From positions 1 to 64,000 of the forward strand of contig CATWQE010000005.1 in assembly GCA_958352855.1 (NCBI GenBank): a stretch of 64,000 nucleotides of DNA. Reading direction: 5' to 3'. The notes below the pieces were generated by a model, which saw only the letters and a list, made by a program, of their open reading frames with translations, searched no databases and was not told the DNA's origin. Source of the DNA: an uncultured Bacillota bacterium (lineage in GTDB: Bacteria; Bacillota; Clostridia; Lachnospirales; Lachnospiraceae). Position numbers and translations under genes: made by a program. This document shows positions 43,516-51,538 of this stretch, piece after piece. Each line of letters starts with the position of its first letter. The first letter of the stretch is position 1.

Positions 43516-43833
43516 ATGCCAGCATTAAGTTGTACAGCAAAAACATGTGTGTATAATAAAAATGAGTATTGTTCCAAAGGTGATATTCTGGTGGACGGAG
43601 ATACCGCCCAGACAGCAGATGAAACCTGCTGCAGAAGTTTCGTAGAGAAAAAAGGAAGTGCAAAAAACAGCGTAGATACAGGATGCGGATGTAAGACCAT
43701 TGCCGTAGACTGCAAAGCCTGTGAATGTACCTTTAACAAGCAGGAAAAATGTAATGCGGACAAAATTACCATTACAGGTACAAGCGCCTGCAAGTGTGAC
43801 GAAACCTGCTGCGGCAGCTTTAGAAGACAGTAA
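43516..43833 (+). CDS. Cysteine-rich DUF1540 protein
   Basis: A 105-residue protein with two DUF1540 repeats, each with a pattern C-x4-C-x6-7-C ending in DETCC (positions about 6-40 and 68-100). The regular cysteines suggest metal binding, probably zinc; function unknown. ATG 43516 follows ggaggt. It stands between thrS and a bidirectional terminator. Confidence 0.85.
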   Translation: MPALSCTAKTCVYNKNEYCSKGDILVDGDTAQTADETCCRSFVEKKGSAKNSVDTGCGCKTIAVDCKACECTFNKQEKCNADKITITGTSACKCDETCCGSFRRQ

Positions 43834-43835
43834 AA

Positions 43836-43884
43836 AAGAACAACAGGAGCGGGAGAAAATCCCGGCTTCTGTTGTTCTTTTTTT
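43836..43884. terminator. Bidirectional terminator between DUF1540 gene and NSS transporter
   Basis: AAAGAACAACAG pairs with CTGTTGTTCTTT (ends at about 43836 and 43880), with inner GC pairs, A-rich before and T-rich after. It serves the + strand DUF1540 gene and the - strand transporter gene. Confidence 0.88.
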
Positions 43885-43889
43885 ACTGC

Positions 43890-45245
43890 TTAAACACTAA
43901 TCCATCCCATAGCTTCTGATACTGCAAAAATCAGAACCAGTACCAGACATACAGGAGCAATCCATTTTAACATAATGGTGTAGAATTTTTTCATCTTAAA
44001 GGAACCATTCAATTCTACCTCGTCAGAAACAGTCTTAGGACCGACAAAGTGACCAATGCAGATGCAGGTCAGGATTGCCACAACAGGCATCAGAACACTG
44101 TTGCTGATAAAGTCGAAGAAATCCAGAAGCCCCAGTCCCAGAATCTTGATAAAGCTCAGTGGTCCAAAACCAAGAGAAACAATAGCTCCCAGAATCAAAA
44201 CATAAATTGTAATGATTACGGTTGCTTTTTTGCGGCTCCAGCCCAGCTTATCCCGGATAATTGAAACATTAGTTTCCATCAGGGAAATAGAAGAGGTCAG
44301 GGCTGCGAATAATACTAATAAGAAGAATACAGCGCCAATTACACCGCCAAGAGTCATATCGTTAAATACTTTTGGAAGGGTAATAAACATTAAGGAAGGT
44401 CCTTTTCCAAGGGCTGCTTCGTCTCCGCCGGAGAATACGAATACAGAGGGAACAATCAGAAGACCAGCCAGGAAAGCAATAGCAGTATCGAAAATCTCAA
44501 TCTGGCGTACAGAAGTTTCCAGATGACTGTCTTTCTTCATATAAGAACCATATGTAATCATAATACCCATGGCAAGGGACATGGAGTAGAACAACTGTCC
44601 CATGGCAGCCAATACGGTTGTGGCAGAAAATTTAGAAAAATCAGGAAGCAGATAATACTTCACGCCTTCAGCAGCTCCCGGTCTGGTAACGCAGAAGATG
44701 CAGATTCCCACGATTAATACTACCAGCAGCGGCATCATGAAACGGCTTGCCCGTTCAATCCCTTTTTCCACACCAAAGATTACAATGACGGAAGTCAGCA
44801 GAATGAAAACTGTAAACCAGATTACAGGGGAAACAGATTCACTGGTAAATCCTGTGAAAAAATCGTCTCCGGCTGCAGCGCTTACCTGTCCGGTTACAAA
44901 TGTGACCAGGTATTTGATGACCCATCCGCCGATGACACAGTAGTAAGGGGTAATAATAAATGGAACCACACAAGCCAGAACGCCTACAAACCCAAAACGT
45001 TTATCCAGCTTTTTAAATGCGCCGATAGCGCTGACGCCGGTTTTTCGTCCAATAGCGATTTCTGTAATCATCAAAGTAAAACCAAAAGTAACGGCCAGTA
45101 TTAAGTACACCAGCAGAAAAATGCCCCCGCCATATTTTGCTGCCAGATATGGAAATCTCCAGAGATTTCCAAGACCTACTGCAGAGCCGGCAGCAGCAAG
45201 GACAAAGCCCATTTTGCTTGAAAATGTTCCTCGTTTTTTGTCCAT
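43890..45245 (-). CDS. Neurotransmitter:sodium symporter (NSS) family transporter
   Basis: A 451-residue membrane transporter with about 11-12 helices that takes up an amino acid with Na+. The family signature is at the N-terminus: GFVLAAAGSAVGLGNLWRFP and YGGGIFLLVYLI. The unwound region and Na+ sites are typical of bacterial Leu/Trp/Tyr-type members such as LeuT and TnaT. The start has ggag upstream. Substrate not determined. Confidence 0.92.
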   Translation of the reverse strand: MDKKRGTFSSKMGFVLAAAGSAVGLGNLWRFPYLAAKYGGGIFLLVYLILAVTFGFTLMITEIAIGRKTGVSAIGAFKKLDKRFGFVGVLACVVPFIITPYYCVIGGWVIKYLVTFVTGQVSAAAGDDFFTGFTSESVSPVIWFTVFILLTSVIVIFGVEKGIERASRFMMPLLVVLIVGICIFCVTRPGAAEGVKYYLLPDFSKFSATTVLAAMGQLFYSMSLAMGIMITYGSYMKKDSHLETSVRQIEIFDTAIAFLAGLLIVPSVFVFSGGDEAALGKGPSLMFITLPKVFNDMTLGGVIGAVFFLLVLFAALTSSISLMETNVSIIRDKLGWSRKKATVIITIYVLILGAIVSLGFGPLSFIKILGLGLLDFFDFISNSVLMPVVAILTCICIGHFVGPKTVSDEVELNGSFKMKKFYTIMLKWIAPVCLVLVLIFAVSEAMGWISV

Positions 45246-45406
45246 AACAATCTCCTTCTATGATGAATTTATTAGTTTCCCGTTTTGGAGTGGTATAATA
45301 TTAACGCCCCAAATAGGATGCTTAGGATTCATTATGCCATTGAATATAAGAAAAAACAAGATTTTTCTTCATAAAAATAAAGAAAATATAAAAATTCTTA
45401 AATTAC

Positions 45407-45435
45407 TTGACGTGAGAAAGGGAATATGCTATAGT
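45407..45435 (+). promoter_or_regulatory. Promoter of the infC-rpmI-rplT operon
   Basis: TTGACG (45407-45412), a 17-bp spacer ending TGC, and TATAGT (45430-45435). Confidence 0.82.
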
Positions 45436-45441
45436 ATCAAG

Positions 45442-45600
45442 GTCTGAAGAAAAAGAAAGCAGAGTATCCACTCTCACCTTAGCACAAGAGCGTGACTAAT
45501 GGTTTATACGTAAATAATGAGGCGCACAGCGTTTTTTTATGGGATAACAGGTGGATAGTATTGCAGATTCTGCACAGACTATTCACTTTTTTCTTTCTTT
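45442..45600 (+). promoter_or_regulatory. L20 (infC operon) leader with attenuator
   Basis: The 5' leader between the promoter and infC contains the conserved block CACTCTCACCTTAGCACAAG that I associate with Firmicute L20/infC leaders. A terminator follows: GTGGATAGT (45551-45559) pairs with ACTATTCAC (45578-45586), with an inner TGCAG/CTGCA stem, then TTTTTT. Free L20 protein binds such leaders and lowers operon expression. The open frame running through it is not coding. Confidence 0.8.
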
Positions 45601-45671
45601 CTTCTTTAAACGATTGGGATGGCTTGAGGGCTTGGAACAAGTGGTTATCAATATTATGGAGGTGCACTACT

Positions 45672-46178
45672 ATTAGCGATTTAATGATCAACGAACAAAT
45701 CAGAGACAGAGAAGTACGTCTTATTGGCGCAAACGGGGAACAGCTTGGAATCATGTCCGCCAGAGATGCGCAGAAACATGCAATGGAAGCAGGCTTGGAT
45801 CTTGTAAAGATTGCTCCTACAGCAAAGCCGCCGGTTTGTAAAATAATTGACTATGGCAAGTATAAGTACGAATTAGCCAGAAAAGAAAAAGAAGCTAAAA
45901 AGAAACAGAAAACCATAGAAATTAAAGAAGTGCGTTTATCCCCGAATATTGAGGAAAACGATTTGAACACAAAGGTCAACAATGCCAGAAAGTTCCTTAC
46001 CAAAGGAAATAAAGTCAAAGTCACCCTGCGTTTCAGGGGCAGAGAAATGGCACATATGCAGAGCAGCAAACATATCCTGGATAAGTTCGCTGAGATTCTG
46101 TCCGACATTGCGGTTGTGGAAAAAGCACCGAAGGTAGAAGGCAGAAGCATGACTATGTTTTTGACAGAAAAACGTTAA
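45672..46178 (+). CDS. infC: Translation initiation factor IF-3 (ATT start)
   Basis: A 168-residue factor with the N-domain (INEQIRDREVRLIG) and C-domain (KEVRLSPNIEENDL, LRFRGREMAHM). The ribosome site GGAGGTG at 45658-45664 lies seven bases before ATT 45672 and 19 bases before the first ATG at 45684. ATT is therefore the likely start, as in many infC genes where a rare start allows IF-3 to control its own translation. The longer frame beginning near 45492 runs through the leader and terminator and is not used. Confidence 0.95.
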   Translation: MSDLMINEQIRDREVRLIGANGEQLGIMSARDAQKHAMEAGLDLVKIAPTAKPPVCKIIDYGKYKYELARKEKEAKKKQKTIEIKEVRLSPNIEENDLNTKVNNARKFLTKGNKVKVTLRFRGREMAHMQSSKHILDKFAEILSDIAVVEKAPKVEGRSMTMFLTEKR

Positions 46179-46208
46179 TAAGAAAAAGAGTTTAAGGAGG
46201 ACATAAAC

Positions 46209-46406
46209 ATGCCAAAAATGAAAACAACAAAAGCCGCTGCAAAGCGCTTCAAAACAACAGGAACAGGTAAATTAAAAAGAAATAAAGCCTACAAAAGCCA
46301 TATCTTAACAAAGAAATCTCAGAAGAGAAAGAGAAATCTTAGAAAAGCAGCTATGACAGACGCAACAAATGTAAAGAGCATCAAGAAAATTTTACCTTAC
46401 ATGTAA
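46209..46406 (+). CDS. rpmI: Ribosomal protein bL35
   Basis: A 65-residue, very basic protein of normal bL35 length (MPKMKTTKAAAKRFKTTGTG). It follows infC after 30 bp, with a strong aaggagg site. Confidence 0.97.
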   Translation: MPKMKTTKAAAKRFKTTGTGKLKRNKAYKSHILTKKSQKRKRNLRKAAMTDATNVKSIKKILPYM

Positions 46407-46463
46407 TTTGCTTGTAGGTAAAGGTGAAAGTCACAGAATTGTAATTATAGGAGGAAATTAAGA

Positions 46464-46820
46464 ATGGCAAGAATTAAAGGCGGTTTAAACGCTAAGAAAA
46501 AACACAATAGAGTATTAAAAATGGCAAAGGGCTACAGAGGCGCTCGTTCTAAACAGTACAGAGTAGCAAAACAGTCTGTAATGAGAGCTCTTACCAGCCA
46601 GTATGCAGGCAGAAAACAGAGAAAACGTCAGTTCAGACAGTTATGGATTGCTCGTATCAACGCTGCAGCAAGAATGAACGGTTTATCCTACAGCAAATTT
46701 ATGTACGGATTAAAACTGGCTAACGTTGACCTGAACAGAAAAGTATTAGCTGACATGGCAATCAACGATGCACAGGGATTCGCTACATTAGCAGAGCTGG
46801 CAAAATCTAAATTAGCTTAA
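46464..46820 (+). CDS. rplT: Ribosomal protein bL20
   Basis: A 118-residue basic protein of normal bL20 length, beginning MARIKGGLNAKKKHNRVLK, with the GYRGARSKQYR segment. bL20 is needed early in 50S assembly and also represses this operon through its leader. A strong terminator follows. Confidence 0.98.
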   Translation: MARIKGGLNAKKKHNRVLKMAKGYRGARSKQYRVAKQSVMRALTSQYAGRKQRKRQFRQLWIARINAAARMNGLSYSKFMYGLKLANVDLNRKVLADMAINDAQGFATLAELAKSKLA

Positions 46821-46830
46821 TGAAGTTTTG

Positions 46831-46867
46831 AAAAGAGACTATCGAATTATAAGATAGTCTCTTTTTT
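46831..46867 (+). terminator. Terminator of infC-rpmI-rplT
   Basis: AGAGACTATC pairs with GATAGTCTCT around a nine-base loop, followed by TTTTT. Confidence 0.93.
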
Positions 46868-46938
46868 GGTAGTTGAAATTTCCATCAAAACCCAGTATAA
46901 TTGTTTATTTATAAACAACAGAAAGGGGTAGCGTTATT

Positions 46939-47700
46939 ATGAGTGTATATGCCATTTATTTTAGCCCTACAAGAAGCACAGAAAAGATTGTAAAGATACT
47001 GGCCAGAGAATTTGGTAATTATGGGGAAATTGATTTAAGCAAACAAAGCTCAGGGGAAAACGTCAGAGCTTTTAAAGAAGAGGATATTTGTATCTTTGGT
47101 GTGCCATCCTATGGCGGAAGAGTTCCGGCGCCAGCACTGGAGCGGATGAAGAAAATGAAGGGAAACCAAGCAACAGCAATTTTAGTTGCTGTGTATGGAA
47201 ACCGGGCATATGAAGATACACTTTTAGAATTAAAGGAACAGGTAGAAGCCTGTGATTTCTTTGTGACAGGTGCAGTCTCCGCAGTGGCAGAGCATTCCAT
47301 TATGCACCAGTTTGCAACAAAAAGGCCGGATAAAAAGGATAGACAGGAATTAAAAGAGTTTGCCATTAAGCTTGTAGAAAAAATCAAAACAGGCCATGGA
47401 AAAGAAGAAATTACGGTACCTGGCAAGAAGCCATACCGCACCTATAAAGGAGTGCCTTTAAAGCCAAAGGCAAGTAAGCAATGTACAGCATGTGGACTTT
47501 GCGCCCGCCTTTGTCCGGTAGGAGCTATCTCAGCAAAGGAGCTTCGAAAAACAGATAAGAGCAAATGTATTTCCTGTATGCGGTGTGTAGAGAATTGTCC
47601 GGTAAAGGCAAGAAAGGTCAGCAAATTAAAGGTAAAACTGACTTCTCTGAAAATGAAAAAAGCGTGTGCTGATCGAAAATCAAACCAGTTATTTTTATAA
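46939..47700 (+). CDS. EFR1-type flavodoxin/ferredoxin fusion
   Basis: A 253-residue cytosolic electron carrier. The N-terminal flavodoxin-like fold has the FMN phosphate loop FSPTRSTEKI and GVPSYGGRVPAPA. A C-terminal 2x[4Fe-4S] ferredoxin follows, with CTACGLCARLCPVGAI and CISCMRCVENCPVKA. It would shuttle low-potential electrons. It lies just upstream of the Rnf-like genes but is separated by a clear terminator, so it is a neighbour rather than a proven operon member. It could be an electron donor to that cluster, which lacks rnfB. Confidence 0.9.
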   Translation: MSVYAIYFSPTRSTEKIVKILAREFGNYGEIDLSKQSSGENVRAFKEEDICIFGVPSYGGRVPAPALERMKKMKGNQATAILVAVYGNRAYEDTLLELKEQVEACDFFVTGAVSAVAEHSIMHQFATKRPDKKDRQELKEFAIKLVEKIKTGHGKEEITVPGKKPYRTYKGVPLKPKASKQCTACGLCARLCPVGAISAKELRKTDKSKCISCMRCVENCPVKARKVSKLKVKLTSLKMKKACADRKSNQLFL

Positions 47701-47719
47701 GAAAACGGAAATCAGAACA

Positions 47720-47766
47720 GTCATGGTAGAAAAGGATGCCCTATCCAGAAAATACCATGACTTTTT
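47720..47766 (+). terminator. Terminator between the EFR1-type gene and rnfC
   Basis: GTCATGGTA (47720-47728) pairs with TACCATGAC (47753-47761), has an inner GGAT/ATCC pair, and is followed by TTTTT. Confidence 0.85.
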
Positions 47767-47867
47767 CTTATATCTATGGAAAAATAAACTTGCCAAAATA
47801 AGTACAATATGTTATTTTATTAAGGCATGTCAATTATTTAACGAAGAAAAGTGGAGGAAGACAGGGT

Positions 47868-49253
47868 ATGTGGAAAAAGAAAACAAGTAAATTTCCCGGC
47901 GGAATTCATCCCACAGATGGTTATGATAAACTCATGACCATGAACCTGCCTGTTCAGGAATATTGGCCAAAGACTGTAACCATTTTGTCAGAACAGTCTT
48001 TTGGAGGAAGATGCAGACTTTTGGTCAAACCCAAGGATAAGGTAAAAGCAGGGGATTTGATTGGAACTGCAGAAGCCTTTATGGCAGCGCCTCTTCACGC
48101 AAGTGTAACAGGAGAAGTCCTGGAGGTGAAGGAAGTGATGAATCAGGGAAGAAAGATTCTGGCCTGTATTGTAGAGCGGGATGAAAACCAGGAATCTGCT
48201 GATACTAAGAAGGCCTATGAAACAGAGCTTGCGAACCTGGATGAGATTTCCAGAGAAGAGATTCTGGCAGGCATCCGGGATGGCGGTCTTACCGGTATGG
48301 GGGGCGCTGGATTTCCGACTCATAAGAAATATGAGACAGATAAGGAAATTACTACACTGCTGATTAATGGTGTGGAATGCGAACCGTTTCTTACCTGTGA
48401 TTACAGATTAATGATGGAGCAGAGCTTTGCATTGTTAAACGGTGCGGCCTTGTTATTTAAGGCATCTGGCGCAAAAGAAGCTGTCATTTGTATTGAAGAT
48501 AATAAACCGGAGGCTATCCGTACCTTGAAGGAATTGCTGGCACAGTCAGGAAATATGCCGGATAAAAAAGGGTTTGCAAATATCCGGGTGGAAGAACTGC
48601 CTACCCAATATCCTCAGGGAGGAGAGCGCCAGCTTATTCAGGCAGTTGTGAAAAAAGAAGTACCGGCAGGGGGACTTCCGGCTGACGTAGGAGTGATTGT
48701 TTCCAATATTGGAACAGCTAAAGCCGCTGCGGATATGATTCTGGGAGGAATTCCTCTGATACGGAGAAATGTCACAGTAACAGGCTGTGTAAAACAACCT
48801 GGCAACTATCTGGTTCCCATTGGGACTTCTGCAAAAGAATTAGTAGAGCTTTGCGGTGGCGTTACTGTAAAAGAGAACAGAATTATTGCAGGGGGACCTA
48901 TGACAGGACCTTGTGTGGCTTCTGACTGGAATGGAGAAGAAGAGTTATTTTATGTGACAAAAAACACTTCCGGCATTCTGGTGCTGCCAGACAGCAAGGA
49001 GGAGGAACAGCCTTGTATTCGCTGCTCAGGCTGCGCAAATGTGTGTCCGGCAGGATTGGTGCCTTATCAGATTGAATACGCCTTTTTAGAGGAAGATTAT
49101 GATTTGTGCGAACAGCTTCATGCCAGTGAATGTATTGCCTGTGGATGCTGCTCTTATATCTGTCCGGCAAAAAGAGAACTTTCTGTGCGGACCAGAATGG
49201 CAAGAGACATGGTGAAACAGAGAATGCGTGAAAGGGCGGTGAAGAAAGCATGA
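47868..49253 (+). CDS. rnfC: Electron transport complex subunit RnfC-like
   Basis: A 461-residue peripheral subunit that in Rnf exchanges electrons with NAD(H). Present are an N-terminal barrel-sandwich part (FPGGIHPTDGYDK), the NADH/FMN loop GLTGMGGAGFPTHKK, and INGVECEPFLTCDYRLM. An SLBB segment and two 4Fe-4S motifs, CIRCSGCANVCP and CIACGCCSYICP, complete it. Length is close to clostridial RnfC. The gene overlaps rnfD by four bases. Confidence 0.93.
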   Translation: MWKKKTSKFPGGIHPTDGYDKLMTMNLPVQEYWPKTVTILSEQSFGGRCRLLVKPKDKVKAGDLIGTAEAFMAAPLHASVTGEVLEVKEVMNQGRKILACIVERDENQESADTKKAYETELANLDEISREEILAGIRDGGLTGMGGAGFPTHKKYETDKEITTLLINGVECEPFLTCDYRLMMEQSFALLNGAALLFKASGAKEAVICIEDNKPEAIRTLKELLAQSGNMPDKKGFANIRVEELPTQYPQGGERQLIQAVVKKEVPAGGLPADVGVIVSNIGTAKAAADMILGGIPLIRRNVTVTGCVKQPGNYLVPIGTSAKELVELCGGVTVKENRIIAGGPMTGPCVASDWNGEEELFYVTKNTSGILVLPDSKEEEQPCIRCSGCANVCPAGLVPYQIEYAFLEEDYDLCEQLHASECIACGCCSYICPAKRELSVRTRMARDMVKQRMRERAVKKA

Positions 49254-50218
49254 GTCAGACAAGAGTGATTAACGGACCTCATATCCGTACAGAGCGCACA
49301 ACCAGAAGCGTTATGATGAATGTGTCTATTTCCCTGGTTCCTGCCCTTCTTGGCGCGATTTACTTTTTTGGCATCAGGGCATTATATCTGGCAGGGCTTT
49401 CCATTACGGTGTGTGTTCTTACAGAATTTTTCTGGCAGAAATTAACGAAAAAACAGGTAACAGCAGGAGATTTCAGCGCTGTGGTTACCGGACTTTTGCT
49501 GGTACTGAACATGCCGGTTACAGTTCCCATATGGACCCTGGTGGCAGCAGATGTATTCAGTATTCTGGTTGTAAAGCAGATGTTTGGTGGAATCGGAAAT
49601 AACTTTGTCAATCCGGCATTGATGGGAAGACTTTTGACCATGGTTGCCTGGCCGGGGGCGGTGATGCAGTATGTGGCTCCAAGAACCTTAGAAACAGATG
49701 CGGTGTCTGCGGCAACGGTTTTAGGCGCTGTGAAAACCGGTGGAGAGCAGGGCTACAGCTACCTGCAGATGTTTTTAGGAGAGACACCGGGAGCTATGGG
49801 AGAGACCAGCAAACTGTTGTTGCTGGCAGGCTTTGCATATATGTGTTACAAGGGAATTGTCAATGCAGAAGCATGTCTTACCTATATTGGAACTGTGGTA
49901 GTGCTGACCTTTGTTTTTGGCCCGGAAGGGCTTTTTACTGGAGATATTCTCCTGAATCTTTTCGGAGGCGGACTGATTATGGGCGGATGCTATATGTTAT
50001 CTGACTATGCCTTTGTGTCCAGAAGAGGAAAGCTGCTTTATGCAGTGACAGCAGGTGTGATTACTGCGGCAATCCGAATTTTCAGTGTTTATCCGGAGGG
50101 AATCTGCTTTGGTATTTTAACAGCAAACTGTATGGCAGGAATGCTGTCCTTAGTGTATCAAAAGCATGTATACGGAGTTTCAGAAAAAAGAGGCTTAAAT
50201 TGGAGGAAGAATCGATGA
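49250..50218 (+). CDS. rnfD: Electron transport complex subunit RnfD-like
   Basis: A 322-residue membrane subunit with about nine or ten helices. The likely covalent FMN site is Thr156 in TDAVSAATVLG, where SGAT is more usual. Other family landmarks are GGIGNNFVNPALMGR and MLSDYAFVSRRGK. In Rnf it forms part of the Na+ or H+ pathway. It overlaps rnfC at its start and rnfG at its stop (ATGA). Confidence 0.92.
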   Translation: MSQTRVINGPHIRTERTTRSVMMNVSISLVPALLGAIYFFGIRALYLAGLSITVCVLTEFFWQKLTKKQVTAGDFSAVVTGLLLVLNMPVTVPIWTLVAADVFSILVVKQMFGGIGNNFVNPALMGRLLTMVAWPGAVMQYVAPRTLETDAVSAATVLGAVKTGGEQGYSYLQMFLGETPGAMGETSKLLLLAGFAYMCYKGIVNAEACLTYIGTVVVLTFVFGPEGLFTGDILLNLFGGGLIMGGCYMLSDYAFVSRRGKLLYAVTAGVITAAIRIFSVYPEGICFGILTANCMAGMLSLVYQKHVYGVSEKRGLNWRKNR

Positions 50219-51519
50219 AAAATAAAAATGTAAGAGGGCTTCTTGCCCTGGTTGTGGTGACAGCTCTTTCTTTTGGAGTGATTTTAGGCTCAAAGGCACT
50301 GGCGCAGGATACAGGAGCCGGAAATGGGTCAGGGGAAGCAAAGGTTCTGGAAGAACTGGATACCAAGGGCGCTGAAAATATTCAGAAAGCAGTAAAAACA
50401 GACAAGGGTTATGTGGTTACTGTAAAGAAAAAAGGCTATGCCAGCGATATTGTGATGAATGTTTCCTTTGATGAAAAAGGAGAAACTGTGACAAAAGTAG
50501 AAGTCACAGAGCAGAATGAAACCGAAGGTCTGGGCGCTAAGATTGCAGATGCAGAGTTTTTAAGCCAGTTTGAAGGGGTAAAAGCTCCGGTGGTTCTGCC
50601 AGGCATGAAGCTGGAGGGAGACAGCCAGGAAGAAAACAGCACAGAGGAATTAAAGGATGCTGTTTTTGCAGACGGAACTTATGAAGCAAAAGGCGAACCA
50701 ATGGATGGTTATACAGACCAGGTGAACATGACTGTAAAAGACGGAAAGATTACCGAAGTGGTATGGGAATCCGTAGGAGAAGATGGAAGCAAGAAAAGCG
50801 TGCTGTCTGAAAGCGGAGAATATGTGATGACAGAAGACGGTCCAACCTGGAAGGAACAGGCAGAAGCCATGGCAGCAGCCTTAGTAGAGAACCAGTCACT
50901 GGATTTTGCAAAGCTGGATGAGCAGGGAAAAACCGATGCAGTATCAGGTGTGAGCATTTCCGTAGGCGGATTTGTAGATTTGGCCCAGCAGTGTATGAAA
51001 GAAGCTGCCGGCATTACAGAAACACCGGTTTTACAGGATGGAACCTATGAGGCAAAAGGTGAGCCGGCAGATGGTTATACAGACCAGGTGAACATGACTG
51101 TAAAAGACGGAAAGATTACCGAAGTAGTATGGGAATCTGTAGGAGAAGACGGAAGCAAGAAAAGCGTACTGTCTGAAAATGGAGAGTATGTGATGACAGA
51201 AAACGGTCCAACCTGGAAGGAACAGGCAGAAGCCATGGCAGCAACTCTGGTAGAGAACCAGTCCTTAGATTTTGCGAAGCTCAATGAACAGGGAAAAACC
51301 GATGCAGTATCAGGCGTTAGTATTTCTGTAGGTGGATTTGTAGATTTAGCGCAGCAGTGTCTGAATCAGGCTGCCGGAATCGAAGAAACAGAAGAAGAGG
51401 AAGCAGAAACACCGGCACAGGGAACACAGGTAGATGCAGTGTCCGGCGCTACCGTTTCTTCCACAGCAGCAGTAACAGGAATTAATGATGCTTATGCATT
51501 TTTGCAGACAGTGAAATAA
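50215..51519 (+). CDS. rnfG: RnfG-like FMN protein with two inserted FMN-binding-type repeats
   Basis: A 434-residue membrane-anchored, extracytoplasmic protein, about twice the normal RnfG size. It has an N-terminal helix (about 8-28) and an RnfG body (to about 145) including ETEGLGAKI. Two repeats of 122 residues start at residues 153 and 275 (DNA 50671-51036 and 51037-51402). A normal RnfG end follows with DAVSGATVSS and Thr413 for FMN. Each repeat has DAVSGVSIS with Ser247 or Ser369 where FMN-linked Thr/Ser would be. The repeats resemble FMN-binding domains of secreted flavoproteins and interrupt the RnfG fold just before its FMN motif. Confidence 0.88.
   Translation: MKNKNVRGLLALVVVTALSFGVILGSKALAQDTGAGNGSGEAKVLEELDTKGAENIQKAVKTDKGYVVTVKKKGYASDIVMNVSFDEKGETVTKVEVTEQNETEGLGAKIADAEFLSQFEGVKAPVVLPGMKLEGDSQEENSTEELKDAVFADGTYEAKGEPMDGYTDQVNMTVKDGKITEVVWESVGEDGSKKSVLSESGEYVMTEDGPTWKEQAEAMAAALVENQSLDFAKLDEQGKTDAVSGVSISVGGFVDLAQQCMKEAAGITETPVLQDGTYEAKGEPADGYTDQVNMTVKDGKITEVVWESVGEDGSKKSVLSENGEYVMTENGPTWKEQAEAMAATLVENQSLDFAKLNEQGKTDAVSGVSISVGGFVDLAQQCLNQAAGIEETEEEEAETPAQGTQVDAVSGATVSSTAAVTGINDAYAFLQTVK
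50671..51402 (+). repeat. Tandem 366-bp coding repeat inside rnfG
   Basis: Two in-frame units, 50671-51036 and 51037-51402, encode nearly identical 122-residue blocks (DGTYEAKGEP at the start, GGFVDLAQQC near the end). Differences are mostly at third codon positions, implying duplication followed by selection on the protein. Confidence 0.93.
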
Positions 51520-51538
51520 GAAAAGCGGAGGATACGAT

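Noticed and set aside
45492..45671. Long open frame leading into infC
   Set aside because: It crosses the L20 leader and its terminator, has no IF-3 homology before residue 60, and the real ribosome site points to ATT 45672.
50671..51402. Assembly artefact creating the repeat in rnfG
   Set aside because: The two units differ at many silent positions and some amino acids, so they are genuine diverged copies rather than a duplicated read.
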